DNA of 64,000 bases from an uncultured Eubacteriales bacterium (lineage in GTDB: Bacteria; Bacillota; Clostridia; Oscillospirales; CAG-272). The stretch covers positions 4,294-68,293 of the forward strand of contig CAKSZH010000013.1 of assembly GCA_934525675.1 (NCBI GenBank), given 5' to 3'. Positions 43,664-52,690 of the stretch are shown here, one piece after another; the first letter of the stretch is position 1; each line of letters opens with the position of its first letter. The position numbers were made by a program, and so were the translations under genes. The notes under the pieces were generated by a model. The model was given only the letters and a program-made list of their open reading frames with translations. It was not told the origin of the DNA and did not search any database.

Positions 43664-45052
43664 TCAATCGCGGGTCAGGGTCCGGATATCCGGGAAACGC
43701 TCCATCCGGTCGATTCCGCGGACGGCGGCAATCAGCTTCTCCTGCCCCGAGGCAGAGAGAAGTCCGTCGGCACATCCGGCGAGCTTTTGCCGGATGTCCT
43801 CCCACGTAAAGGGATTCGCCGCGTCGCCTTTGGGGATGAGCACGGTCTCCTCCAGTTTCTCTCCGTCCTTTGTCACAAGCACCGTGCGGCAGCCGCGGAT
43901 TCCCGCGTCACGCTGCTCCATGGAAGCGTCGGGGATGAGGCGGATCTTATCCACCGTTTCCCGGATTTCGTCCGTAATGCCGGAAACGGCAAGGTCGGAA
44001 AGATCGAAATGCCCGCGGATAAGCGCCGTTGCAAGCGAATAATGCACCGAAAATTTGGAATCGTCGTCCGTTGCGGGAATCCGGATCTGCCCCGCGATGC
44101 GGATGGCGTTTTCATAAATGTATACCTCCACCCGGGACACGTCCCCGGCGCGGAATTCTCCGTACTTTTCCGCCATGCGGGCGCGGAGGCGGAGCGCACA
44201 TTCGATGCCCGGATGGGTATGGCGGCAGGAGGGATACGGCTTGAGGTAACTTTCGTCAATCGTGAAGGCCTTCCCAAGCCCGTCCGTAATCATGGAGAGG
44301 TCCGGCTCGTCGGTCATGGCGTGGAGCCAGCCCTTGTCGGACTCCAGCGGGTAGCGCGGGCAATCGATACGGGCGGCGGCGAGCTTCGCCGAAAAAATGC
44401 CCGTTCTCGCGGCGTTTGCGGGGTTGACCGGCTTGAGTGCCTGCCCGCTCTCCGCAATGATAATCAGCCCCGATGCCTGTACGGCGGCGGCGGACATGGC
44501 GGCATAAATTCCCGCCTCGTCAAGCCCCATGAGCTTCGCGGCAACGGCAGCGCAGGCGATCGCGCCGGCGGTTCCCGTGGAATGGAAGCCTCTTCTGACC
44601 AGTCCCGGCTGTGCGGCGGCGGCAACGCGGTTGTACACCTCATAGCCGACGTTGATTGCCGTGACGAGGTCCTGCCCGGTGACGCCCGGAAGCGTCTCGG
44701 AAAGCGCCAGCGCCGTGGACATGACGTGCGCACCGACGTGTCCCATCGCCTTGCGGTTGCCGTCGTCCATATCCGCGCCGTGCGCGTAGGTAGCAAGCAG
44801 AAATGCGGCGTGCATGACAGGCAGGCGGCGGTCGGAGAACATCACCGACGCTTCCTCCTTACCGCCCATATCAAAGAGAATCTCCCTCACCGCGCAGTTG
44901 TATGCGCCGTTGACCTTCTCACCGGCAAACGAGGCGGCGAACCAGTCGGCAAGATAAATCTTGATATGCTCCACCGTTTCCGCGGGCAGGTCTTCAAAAC
45001 GGAGTTCTGCCGCAAAGCGGGCAAGCATGGCGGTCACATGTGTTTCAATCAT
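43664..45052 (-). CDS. MmgE/PrpD-family dehydratase or decarboxylase
   Basis: A 462-residue enzyme of the 2-methylcitrate dehydratase / cis-aconitate decarboxylase family. Conserved blocks include YAHGADMDDGNRKAMGHVGA near residue 88, RRGFHSTGTAGAIACAA near 150, KPVNPANAARTG near 205 and YLKPYPSCRHTHPGI near 270. They supply the family's Asp, His and Lys active-site residues. The substrate cannot be decided from sequence: methylcitrate, aconitate/itaconate or another branched hydroxy acid are all possible. No prpB, prpC or aconitase is nearby. GGGAGGAA precedes the ATG. It starts 18 bp after the lysR stop, so the two share a transcript. Confidence 0.9.
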   Translation of the reverse strand: MIETHVTAMLARFAAELRFEDLPAETVEHIKIYLADWFAASFAGEKVNGAYNCAVREILFDMGGKEEASVMFSDRRLPVMHAAFLLATYAHGADMDDGNRKAMGHVGAHVMSTALALSETLPGVTGQDLVTAINVGYEVYNRVAAAAQPGLVRRGFHSTGTAGAIACAAVAAKLMGLDEAGIYAAMSAAAVQASGLIIIAESGQALKPVNPANAARTGIFSAKLAAARIDCPRYPLESDKGWLHAMTDEPDLSMITDGLGKAFTIDESYLKPYPSCRHTHPGIECALRLRARMAEKYGEFRAGDVSRVEVYIYENAIRIAGQIRIPATDDDSKFSVHYSLATALIRGHFDLSDLAVSGITDEIRETVDKIRLIPDASMEQRDAGIRGCRTVLVTKDGEKLEETVLIPKGDAANPFTWEDIRQKLAGCADGLLSASGQEKLIAAVRGIDRMERFPDIRTLTRD

Positions 45053-45070
45053 ATTGGTTTCCTCCCGGAA

Positions 45071-45991
45071 TCATGACGGTTCCCGATCTGCGTCGGGAGC
45101 GGTTTCCGGCGTCTCCCTCAGGAGCGCCAGCATGGTTTTCATCGGTTCACTGAGGTAAGAACCGCGGCGATACAGTACAACGACCCGCCGCACATCCTCT
45201 TCTCCCGTCAGGCGGTACGTCCTGACCGAAGCGTCGCCACGGACAAGGTATTCGGGGAGCAGAGCCGCGCCGATTCCCGCCCGCACCATGGCAAGGCAGG
45301 ATTCCACATTGATACAGACGACCGCTCGCCGGACGGTCACACCCGCGTCGGCGGCAATTTCCGAGAAGCGCTTGCCGAGTACCTGATCTTCTCCGACCGT
45401 GACAAACGGCACCTCCCGGAAACGGGAAAATACCACGCCGTCGCCGCTCTCCGGAAGCTCCCGGCAAACGGGAAACGCGGCGGGGACCGCGATGACGAGA
45501 CGTTCCTCGGTCACGTCCGAGACGACAAATTTCTTTTCGTCCACCGGCAGGGTGAGCAGGCAGAGGTCATACTCACCGCGCTCCGCCCCCTCGGTCAGTT
45601 CGGCGGTGGTCGCCTCGGTCACACGGACGGTGAAGCCGGGATACCTCTCCCGGAACCGTGCGATCGCACGCGGCAGGATCGAAAAAGTGCGGAACGGCGC
45701 GGCGCCCATGCGGAGCACGCCGGTACGATCCGCCTTGAGATCGCCGATCCGTGAAAGCATCTGCGCTTCGGCATCCAGCATCCGCCGCCCCATCTCCAGA
45801 TACACCAGACCCGCCCCGGTAAGGCGAAGAGAAGATCCGGTTCTCGAAAAAAGCGGGGTTCCGAGTTCTCCTTCGATTTTTTTGATATACTGGCTGAGCG
45901 ACGGCTGGGAGATTCCCAGTTCTGCGGCGGCTTCCGAAAAGCTGCCCACGCGCGCCAGTGTTTCAACATAACGGATCTGCTTGGTATTCAT
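45071..45991 (-). CDS. LysR-family transcriptional regulator
   Basis: A 306-residue regulator. The N-terminal winged helix-turn-helix is at residues 1-60 (FSEAAAELGISQPSLSQYIK is typical of LysR). The effector-binding domain of two Rossmann-like halves follows from about 90 (VLRMGAAPFRTFSILPRAIA, AMVRAGIGAALLPEYL). The ATG at 45991 is used. A TTG two codons earlier is less likely. It is the first gene of the lysR-prpD-transporter operon and so probably senses a carboxylate and controls its own operon. It lies divergent from the HPr-like gene at 46243. Confidence 0.93.
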   Translation of the reverse strand: MNTKQIRYVETLARVGSFSEAAAELGISQPSLSQYIKKIEGELGTPLFSRTGSSLRLTGAGLVYLEMGRRMLDAEAQMLSRIGDLKADRTGVLRMGAAPFRTFSILPRAIARFRERYPGFTVRVTEATTAELTEGAERGEYDLCLLTLPVDEKKFVVSDVTEERLVIAVPAAFPVCRELPESGDGVVFSRFREVPFVTVGEDQVLGKRFSEIAADAGVTVRRAVVCINVESCLAMVRAGIGAALLPEYLVRGDASVRTYRLTGEEDVRRVVVLYRRGSYLSEPMKTMLALLRETPETAPDADREPS

Positions 45992-46148
45992 ACGCAAGTA
46001 TAATCCTTTGCTTATAGTATCGATAGATAAATTGCTATCACGGTTCCATGTTACCGCACCTCCGATGAAAAGTCAACACAGGCGAACCGATTTCGCCATA
46101 GTGCACAAAAATAAATATAAAAATTTGTATATTTTTACGATCAGGTAC

Positions 46149-46177
46149 TTGACAAGTTGACAAATACCCGCTATAAT
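46149..46177 (+). promoter_or_regulatory. Perfect consensus promoter of HPr-like gene
   Basis: TTGACA (46149-46154), 17-bp spacer, TATAAT (46172-46177). A second TTGACA-like hexamer lies within the spacer. The start codon is 66 bp downstream. Confidence 0.93.
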
Positions 46178-46242
46178 GTAAATGGTTCCGGAAGGAATGC
46201 TTACCGGGATCAGAAATTTCAACGAACAAAGGAGGATTTCAC

Positions 46243-46500
46243 ATGGGAAACACGATTGATCTGCATGATGTTGATGTCAAGGATTTCATCCGCACGGTGG
46301 AAAGCTGCAAAGGAAACGTGTATCTGGAGACCGGTGAGGGCGACCGTTTCAATCTCAAGTCCAAGCTCAGCCAGATCATGGGTCTGACCAAGCTCATCCA
46401 GGGCGGCATCATTGTGGACGCAACGCTTCGTTGCGAGAAGCCGGAAGACGAATCCAAGCTGGTTCGCTTCGACCTGTTCCGTGAAGTGCCGAAGGACTGA
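46243..46500 (+). CDS. HPr-like small protein lacking the active-site His
   Basis: An 85-residue protein that aligns by eye with the C-terminal two thirds of HPr, the phosphocarrier of the sugar phosphotransferase system. NVYLETGEGDRFNLKSKLSQ then IMGL matches the HPr segment with V-x-L-E-Y...V-N-L-K-S-I-M-G. The Ser that HPr kinase phosphorylates (in NLKS) is kept. The N-terminal HARP motif with the phospho-accepting His is absent, so it cannot act as a phosphocarrier. A regulatory role, perhaps through Ser phosphorylation, is inference. AAAGGAGG precedes the ATG. The gene is monocistronic with a consensus promoter and a terminator. Confidence 0.8.
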   Translation: MGNTIDLHDVDVKDFIRTVESCKGNVYLETGEGDRFNLKSKLSQIMGLTKLIQGGIIVDATLRCEKPEDESKLVRFDLFREVPKD

Positions 46501-46561
46501 GGTCCCGGCGCCGCTCGCGGCACAAAGAAAAAAACGACCGAACGGTCTTGCAGATAAAACA

Positions 46562-46594
46562 CGGGACTGCCAGATGGCAGTCCCGCTTTTGATT
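46562..46594 (+). terminator. Intrinsic terminator
   Basis: 10-bp arms CGGGACTGCC (46562-46571) and GGCAGTCCCG (46576-46585), then CTTTTGATTTTC. It ends the HPr-like gene. Confidence 0.9.
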
Positions 46595-46596
46595 TT

Positions 46597-46854
46597 CGGA
46601 ATATTTCTTCTGTTCTGCCGCGCCGGGTGGGTTTCACCGCGTGTGCCGGATATCGTGATCGGGCGAAAGGTTTCCCCGCAGGTTTCCGGAGGGTTTATCG
46701 TATGCACGTCGGGCAGCGGTCAGGTCCACGCGGCGAGGGGACCCGCCGCGATGTCCGCTCGTTTCGGTTCCCCTTCCCGTCGGTTCCGCGTTCCGGGTTT
46801 ACGCAAACCGGGAAACATTCCCGTCTCCCGTGCAAGCCACGACCGGCAACCGGA
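46597..46854. other. Intergenic stretch, no gene seen
   Basis: GC-rich sequence between the terminator of the HPr-like gene and the end of the holin-like gene. No coding frame with a ribosome binding site or known domain was found. Confidence 0.5.
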
Positions 46855-47124
46855 TTATTTTGCAGAGGCGGGGTCCGCCTCCTGCAGGTCGTTTGCGGTG
46901 TCCCCGCTTCCCTGCGCTTCGGCATATGCCGCGTCGGTGAGGCTTTCGCCGAACACATAGGCAATAATCAGCCCACCCGCGGTAATGATCGACGTGATTT
47001 TCGCCGCAAGGGTATCTCCGAATCCGATTGCCGCGCACAAAGTCCCGATGAGTCCCGCAATCGTCAGCCAGAATTTGCGGCTGGTCAGCTTGCGGAAAAG
47101 TGCATTTTTGGTTTCCTGTTTCAT
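46855..47124 (-). CDS. Phage holin-like protein
   Basis: An 89-residue protein starting MKQETKNALFRKLTSRKFWL, with AAGGAG before the ATG. It has two hydrophobic helices (WLTIAGLIGTLCAAIGFG and ITSIITAGGLIIAYVFGESL) after a basic N-terminus, and a polar acidic tail. This is the layout of small phage holins (LTSRKFWL...GLIIAYxxGE). It lies 46 bp after a second small membrane protein gene, a pairing typical of phage lysis modules. No endolysin or other phage gene is nearby, so this is probably a phage remnant or a domesticated holin. Confidence 0.7.
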   Translation of the reverse strand: MKQETKNALFRKLTSRKFWLTIAGLIGTLCAAIGFGDTLAAKITSIITAGGLIIAYVFGESLTDAAYAEAQGSGDTANDLQEADPASAK

Positions 47125-47170
47125 ATCTTTCTCCTTTTTCATATTGTTTTGAAGTCCGCATCCTTCCGGT

Positions 47171-47413
47171 TCAGTCCGTTTCGTATTCCCGTCCGGGACG
47201 TTCGCCCTCCAGGCGGGACAGCCGTCTGTCAAGGTTGCCGAGAATATTGCGGACGGTCAGGTTCTCCTTGCTCTGCGTCTCCATAAAGGCGCGGAGCTGT
47301 TTGACAGCGTCCTCCAGGGACACGAGCGTCCGGTTGACCCGGAGAACCACGCTGATGACCGAACACAGCGCCGACGCAAGCGTGACGATGCCGACGGCGA
47401 TTTCCCATGTCAT
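47171..47413 (-). CDS. XhlA-like small membrane protein
   Basis: An 80-residue protein starting MTWEIAVGIVTLASALCSVI. One N-terminal helix is followed by a coiled-coil-like region with heptad spacing (LVSLEDAVKQLRAFMETQSK, LDRRLSRLEGER). The topology is reversed relative to Bacillus XhlA, but the size and the neighbour holin-like gene fit a lysis or holin-accessory pair. GGAGAAG lies upstream of the ATG. It is divergent from maf. Confidence 0.6.
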   Translation of the reverse strand: MTWEIAVGIVTLASALCSVISVVLRVNRTLVSLEDAVKQLRAFMETQSKENLTVRNILGNLDRRLSRLEGERPGREYETD

Positions 47414-47529
47414 GTATGATGTCTTCTCCTTTCCTTTCGCCACCCCACGTCAAGCATAACACGTCTTTCATGCCACGGACTGACGCGTTTCTGTCAGAAG
47501 AGAAAAACGCGCAAATTGTAAGAATTTCC

Positions 47530-47558
47530 TTGAAAAAACAGCACGCATATGATATACT
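47530..47558 (+). promoter_or_regulatory. Sigma-A promoter upstream of maf
   Basis: TTGAAA (47530-47535), 17-bp spacer, TATACT (47553-47558). It leaves a leader of about 85 nt. Confidence 0.8.
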
Positions 47559-47649
47559 GAAATAAATATACGCCGGCAGGCGCCGGGCGCGGGCGGCGAA
47601 AACGCCCGCGCCCCAAAAACCGCCGTGCCGGTCAATTCCGAGGTATCCG

Positions 47650-48258
47650 ATGAATATCATTCTTGCATCCGGTTCTCCCCGCCGGCGGGAGATTCTTTCT
47701 TCTCTCGGCGTTTCGTTTTCGGTGCTGGTCGCCGGGGCGGACGAAACCTGCGCGGAAACGAATCCCGGGAAGCTGACCGAGATTCTGTCGCTCCGCAAGG
47801 CGTGGGCGGTGAAAGAACGGCTCGGTGAGGCGGACAAAGAATCGGCGGGGGACACGCTTCTCATCGCCTCGGATACGGTCGTCGCCGCGCCGGACGGGGA
47901 AATTCTCGGCAAGCCGCACACACGCGCCGACGCGGAACGGATGCTGCGGCTGCTTTCCGGCAAACGGCACACGGTCGTCAGCGGAATCGCGCTGATTCTC
48001 GGCGACCGGGAACTCACCGCGCACGCCGTAACGGCGGTGGACTTTGATCCCATCCCGGAAAAACTGCTTTCCGCGTATCTGGACTCCGACGAGCCTTACG
48101 ACAAGGCGGGCGCATACGCGATTCAGGGGCGGGCGTCGGTCTGGATCCGCGGGATCGAGGGCGATTACTTCAACGTGGTGGGGCTTCCCGTCAATCTGCT
48201 TGCGTGCAAAGTGCGGGAGTTGACCGGGAAAGAACTGTGCGAGCTTACGGGCTGCTGA
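47650..48258 (+). CDS. maf: Maf-type nucleoside triphosphate pyrophosphatase
   Basis: A 202-residue enzyme of the Maf/HAM1-like superfamily that hydrolyses (d)TTP/UTP or modified nucleotides and is linked to septum control in Gram-positive bacteria. It begins IILASGSPRRREIL, the family's substrate-binding loop. LIASDTVVAAPDGEILGKP carries the catalytic Asp, and DKAGAYAIQGRASVWIRGIE is the second conserved block. Length is normal. It is the first of four plus-strand genes that concern cell shape and wall synthesis, matching the common maf-mreB neighbourhood. Confidence 0.93.
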   Translation: MNIILASGSPRRREILSSLGVSFSVLVAGADETCAETNPGKLTEILSLRKAWAVKERLGEADKESAGDTLLIASDTVVAAPDGEILGKPHTRADAERMLRLLSGKRHTVVSGIALILGDRELTAHAVTAVDFDPIPEKLLSAYLDSDEPYDKAGAYAIQGRASVWIRGIEGDYFNVVGLPVNLLACKVRELTGKELCELTGC

Positions 48259-48365
48259 GAAAAAAGCGGCGCGGAGCGCCTTAAGTTGCATGCTCCGCAC
48301 CGGAGGATAAACATCAAATCATAAAAGTTATAAAAGCCCGGAAAATCAGGAAAGGGGGAGTTTTT

Positions 48366-49373
48366 ATGGCAGAATCGGTCGGCATTGATCTCGGTACTTC
48401 CAATGTACGCGTCTGCGTGCGCGGAAAGGGTATCGTTCTGCGTACTCCCTCGGTGCTTGCCCGCAAGAAAAATACCGGGGAGATCATTGCCTACGGCATG
48501 AAGGCGCGGGAAATGTACGGCAAAACACCCGCCAGCATTCAGGTCATCCGTCCCATCGAGGGCGGCGTGGTCGCGGACGGGGACATGGCGGCTACCCTTT
48601 TGTCCTACCTGTTCCGCAAGATCGGCGTCATCTCCATGTTCAGCCGTCCCAATGTACTCGTCACCGTACCCTCCGGCGTCACTGCCGTGGAACGCAGAGC
48701 GGTGGAAGATGCGGCATTCGACGCAGGCGCCAGAAGCGTGACTCTGCTTGACTCGTCTGTCGCCGCCGCAGTGGGGGCGGCACTGCCCGTTGCGGGTCCG
48801 CGCGGCTGCATGATTGCGGACATCGGCGGCGGAACCACCGAAGCGTCGGTGCTTTCGCTCGGCGGAGTGGTCTCCTCGTCCGTCCTCCGCAAGGGCGGCG
48901 ACGATCTGGACGAAGCGATCGTTTCAAAGCTCGCGTCCGATGCAGGCATCCTCATCGGTGCCTCTGCCGCGGAGCGGCTCAAGTTGCGTGTGGGCGCGGC
49001 GGTTCCCGGACTTCGCCGGGAATCCCAGACCGTCACCGGGCGCGCGACCGGCACGGGACTTGCCACAAGCGCGGACATTTCCTCCGACCGGATCGCGGAA
49101 GCGACCGCAGAGGCGGTTTACGACATTGCCATGGGCATCAAGTCGGCGCTCGGAAACGCGCCGCCCGAACTGGCGGGGGACGTCATGAGCCGGGGGGTGG
49201 TTCTCTCCGGCGGAACCTCCCTTCTTCCCGGCATCGGGCAGGTCATCGGAAACACCTGCGGCGTGCGGGTATTCTTCGTGAAATCCCCGCTCGACGCGGC
49301 GGCAACCGGACTTTGCCGGATCCTCGAAGAGCCGGAAAAATTCCGCAAACTGTTCCGCACCGGAAAGAACTGA
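48366..49373 (+). CDS. mreB: MreB/Mbl rod-shape actin homolog
   Basis: A 335-residue actin-like ATPase that forms membrane filaments guiding lateral wall synthesis. The phosphate-1 loop IDLGTSNVRV is at the N-terminus, phosphate-2 loop IADIGGGTTEASVL near 140, and the adenosine motif VVLSGGTSLLPGIGQVI near 280. GGAAAGGGGGAG precedes the ATG. The loop near residues 215-235 (RRESQTVTGRATGTGLA) is Thr-rich. Unlike the common layout there is no mreC or mreD downstream. Instead a CPBP protease gene and a PBP2 gene follow. Confidence 0.95.
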   Translation: MAESVGIDLGTSNVRVCVRGKGIVLRTPSVLARKKNTGEIIAYGMKAREMYGKTPASIQVIRPIEGGVVADGDMAATLLSYLFRKIGVISMFSRPNVLVTVPSGVTAVERRAVEDAAFDAGARSVTLLDSSVAAAVGAALPVAGPRGCMIADIGGGTTEASVLSLGGVVSSSVLRKGGDDLDEAIVSKLASDAGILIGASAAERLKLRVGAAVPGLRRESQTVTGRATGTGLATSADISSDRIAEATAEAVYDIAMGIKSALGNAPPELAGDVMSRGVVLSGGTSLLPGIGQVIGNTCGVRVFFVKSPLDAAATGLCRILEEPEKFRKLFRTGKN

Positions 49374-49463
49374 AAAAACTGACACCGCGCAGAAGCAACC
49401 GTTACCGGTCGCCATGCGCCCCGCTTTGTGCCACCGGTCAAAACCGGGAAAGGAGTTTTATCT

Positions 49464-50507
49464 ATGGATCAATGGAACGCAAAACCTCAGAAAGGACGCA
49501 AAACGTATTGGGAGGTACCGGAACCCGGCAGCTCTGACGCGCCCTCTGCCGCGCGCAGGACCTACGCTTGGATCGGGTTTGCGATCAGCGTGATTATTCT
49601 TGCCTCCAACGTCGCAGCCGTCCTCATTCAGGTTCTTACACGGCTTCTGGCACCGGAGGTATACGCTTCCCCGATCTTTCTGGTCGCTTCCGGCACTTTG
49701 CCCATGTACCTGTTCGGATTTCTCCCCGCATATCTCATGCTCCGCCGCCTCCCGCGTGTTCCGCTCCGGAAAAACAAGGTATCCGTGCGGATGTACCTGC
49801 TTCTCTTCGTGTTCTGCTTCGGCATGATGATGCTCGGACAGATCATCAGCAACAATATCATAAACCTGCTGGAATTCATCACCGGGTACCCGATCGGCTC
49901 CTCGCTGGATGAACTTCTCTCCGACGTTCCCGTTTTCGTGACGGTGATCTTCAGCGTCATTCTCGCGCCCATCATGGAGGAACTGATTTTCCGCAAACTG
50001 CTCATTGACCGTCTGACCCCGATCGGCGGCTTCGGCGCGGTGCTGGTCTCGGCAATCCTGTTCGGTCTGTTCCACGGCAACTTCTATCAGGCGTTCTACG
50101 CCGCAGGGCTCGGGCTGATCCTCGGATGGGTCTATCTGTACAGCGGCGGAAACATTCTCTACTCCACTTCCCTGCACATGCTTTTCAACCTCTTCGGCGG
50201 CGTTCTCATCCCCATGCTGACGACACGCATCGGACTGGATACCGAGGAGGGCATCACAATCGATGCCATTGCGGCACACCCGGTGGCGTTCCTGTTGCTG
50301 TTTTTCTACTTCCTGTTTGTCCTCGCCTCCTTCATCACCATGTGGATTTTCCTTGCGCAGAAGAAACGGGAAATCAAGGAGCCTCTCGAGGTCTACCCCT
50401 CCCCCGTCGGAGGGACGGGCAGGCAGGTCGGCGCATTTTTCTCCAATCCCGGAATGCCGGTCCTTTTGCTGCTCCTTGCCGCCATGTTCGTTCTGTCCTG
50501 TCTCTGA
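49464..50507 (+). CDS. CPBP-family (CAAX/Abi) intramembrane protease
   Basis: A 347-residue protein with about eight helices. The start MDQWNAKPQKGRKTYWEV follows AAAGGAG. The CPBP catalytic motifs are present: EELIFRKLLIDRL (EExxxR) and AILFGLFHGNFYQAFYA (FxxxH). The next motif (GLGLILGWVYLYSGGNILYS, then SLHMLFN) gives the HxxxN/D. The family includes prenyl-protein proteases and bacteriocin self-immunity proteins. Its place between mreB and PBP2 suggests an envelope role but does not prove one. Confidence 0.88.
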   Translation: MDQWNAKPQKGRKTYWEVPEPGSSDAPSAARRTYAWIGFAISVIILASNVAAVLIQVLTRLLAPEVYASPIFLVASGTLPMYLFGFLPAYLMLRRLPRVPLRKNKVSVRMYLLLFVFCFGMMMLGQIISNNIINLLEFITGYPIGSSLDELLSDVPVFVTVIFSVILAPIMEELIFRKLLIDRLTPIGGFGAVLVSAILFGLFHGNFYQAFYAAGLGLILGWVYLYSGGNILYSTSLHMLFNLFGGVLIPMLTTRIGLDTEEGITIDAIAAHPVAFLLLFFYFLFVLASFITMWIFLAQKKREIKEPLEVYPSPVGGTGRQVGAFFSNPGMPVLLLLLAAMFVLSCL

Positions 50508-50626
50508 CCGGGAAATACACCCGGGAAAAGCGTCCCTGAAACGTATCCGGGGGAACAACAGATCCCCCGGATAAAGTGTCGATCCATCCGTAAAACATGG
50601 CGCACCGCCGCCGGAAAGGAGCCCTC

Positions 50627-52690
50627 ATGAATCAAAGAACCCCGTCCGGGCATCGGCGCAGATACATTGCCGTCGCGGCGGTGTTCTGTGTCGTATGTCT
50701 CGTTTATATCGGCCGCATGTTTTACGTCCAGATCATCGCGCGGAAAAACTATCTCGGCGACGCCGGAAAATACACCACCGAATACCGCGACATTCAGGCG
50801 GTACGCGGCGAGATCTATGACCGCAACGGCGTCAAGCTGGTGGGAAATCACTATACCTACCGTTTTGTGCTGGACTACGCGTCGCTGCCGCGCGGAAAAG
50901 CCAACGAAAACGACGTACTGCTCTCTGTGCTCGGCGCGATGGAGCAGTACGGCACCCCGTATAAATCGGGCAGCCCGTTTGAAGGGGTCTATCCCGATCT
51001 TTCGGTAAAGGACGACGCCGGTGACAAGGTCGCTTCCCTGATCGGAATAGCAAAGCTCAAGGACGGCGCGGGGGCTGCGGAGCTGATCGAATATCTGAAA
51101 AAAACATATCTGCTTGACGAAAAACTTTACTCACCCGAGGAAATGACGCGCCTCCTCACTGTCCGCTGCGACCTGCTTTTGGCGAGTTTCGGCGACAGGT
51201 CCGCGCAGTTTACCCTTTCGGAAGACGTGGATTCCCGCTTCATCGGGTACATCAGCGAGTTGAACCTCTCCGGCGTGACCTTTGCGTCGGAGGTTGACCG
51301 CACCTATCTCTACCCCGGCTACGCGTCCCACATCTTAGGCAGAATCAGCCAGATCTACAAGGAAGACTGGGACTATTACGCGGAGCGCGGCTATTCCATG
51401 AACTCACTGGTCGGGGTATCCGGATGCGAGCTTGCGTTTGAGGAATACCTGCACGGGCAGGACGGCAAGGTGGAGCTGAAATTCGACAAGGACGGAAACC
51501 TCGTCGAGCGCAACGTCATCACCGAGCCGGTCGCCGGCAAGGACATCTATCTGACGGTCGATATCAATCTCCAGATTGCCGCGGAGGACGGGCTTGCCGA
51601 AAACGCGGAGTACATCCGGAACCTCAGCACTGCCTACGAAAACTGCAATTCCGGTGCGCTCACCGCCCTGGATCCGTCAAGCGGCGAGGTGCTGGCAGTC
51701 GCCTCCTATCCGACTTATGACCTCTCCCGCTTCAACGAAATGTACGACACGCTGTCAAGCGACGCGTACAAGCCCCTGCTCAACCGCGCGACCAGTGAGA
51801 TCTACGCGCCCGGCTCGACCTTCAAGCTGGGGGTTGCCGCCGCCGCACTGACCGAGGGCATCGTCGCCGGTGATTCGGTCAACCTCTGCTCCGGCAGGTA
51901 CACCTATTATTCGGATTATCAGCCGAAATGCTGGGTCTATCCCGGCTCGCACGGCGACACCAACGTGGTCAAGGCGATCCGCGTCTCCTGCAACTGCTTC
52001 TTCTACGAGGTCGGCAGACTGCTCGGCATCGAACGCATCGTCGACTACTGCACCTCCTTCGGACTGGGGCAAAAGACCGGCATTGAGATCGGCGAGGTCA
52101 CAGGCACGCTCGCTTCCCCCGACGAATACCCCATCCACCACAAGGACGAAAACGGCAATCCCATACAGTGGACGCCGGGACTGACCATTCAGGCGGCGAT
52201 CGGGCAGTGTGACAACTCCTTCACGCCGCTCCAGATTGCGAATTACGTTTCCACGCTTTTGAACGGCGGCACGCGCTATGCGGTACATCTGCTCGGCTCG
52301 GTGCGCACCTTTGAGGGAGAGATCCTCTTTGAAAACAAGCCGGTCGTTGCGGGCAAGGCGTCCATTACGGCGGAATCGGTAGCCCTCGTGCGCGAGGGAA
52401 TGCGCGAGGCGGTCTGGGGAAACGATACCGCGACCGTGGGCAACGAAACCTCCACCGGCAATTCGTTTATCAAGCGGCAGATGAAAAATCTGCCCGTCAC
52501 GGTCGGCGCGAAGACGGGTACCGCACAGCGCGGGACCGGCATCGACAACGCGCTTCTCGTGTGCGCCGCGCCCTATGACACGCCGGACATCGTGATCTGC
52601 TGTGTACTCGAAAAAGGCGTTTCCGGGCAGTACGCATCCATTGCCGCGGCGCGGGTACTGGAAGCGTTCTACGGCGTCGAAAAGAAGTAA
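50627..52690 (+). CDS. mrdA: Class B penicillin-binding protein, PBP2/MrdA type
   Basis: A 687-residue peptidoglycan transpeptidase with an N-terminal membrane anchor (YIAVAAVFCVVCLVYIGRMF), a pedestal/dimerisation region (AVRGEIYDRNGVKL is the usual PBP2/3 opening) and a transpeptidase domain. Catalytic motifs are SxxK in PGSTFKLG (Ser397), SxN in SCNCF (Ser454) and KTGT (Lys629). It cross-links new lateral wall strands. With mreB two genes upstream it belongs to the elongation machinery. Its partner RodA and the mreCD genes are not in the window. AAAGGAG precedes the ATG. Confidence 0.93.
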   Translation: MNQRTPSGHRRRYIAVAAVFCVVCLVYIGRMFYVQIIARKNYLGDAGKYTTEYRDIQAVRGEIYDRNGVKLVGNHYTYRFVLDYASLPRGKANENDVLLSVLGAMEQYGTPYKSGSPFEGVYPDLSVKDDAGDKVASLIGIAKLKDGAGAAELIEYLKKTYLLDEKLYSPEEMTRLLTVRCDLLLASFGDRSAQFTLSEDVDSRFIGYISELNLSGVTFASEVDRTYLYPGYASHILGRISQIYKEDWDYYAERGYSMNSLVGVSGCELAFEEYLHGQDGKVELKFDKDGNLVERNVITEPVAGKDIYLTVDINLQIAAEDGLAENAEYIRNLSTAYENCNSGALTALDPSSGEVLAVASYPTYDLSRFNEMYDTLSSDAYKPLLNRATSEIYAPGSTFKLGVAAAALTEGIVAGDSVNLCSGRYTYYSDYQPKCWVYPGSHGDTNVVKAIRVSCNCFFYEVGRLLGIERIVDYCTSFGLGQKTGIEIGEVTGTLASPDEYPIHHKDENGNPIQWTPGLTIQAAIGQCDNSFTPLQIANYVSTLLNGGTRYAVHLLGSVRTFEGEILFENKPVVAGKASITAESVALVREGMREAVWGNDTATVGNETSTGNSFIKRQMKNLPVTVGAKTGTAQRGTGIDNALLVCAAPYDTPDIVICCVLEKGVSGQYASIAAARVLEAFYGVEKK

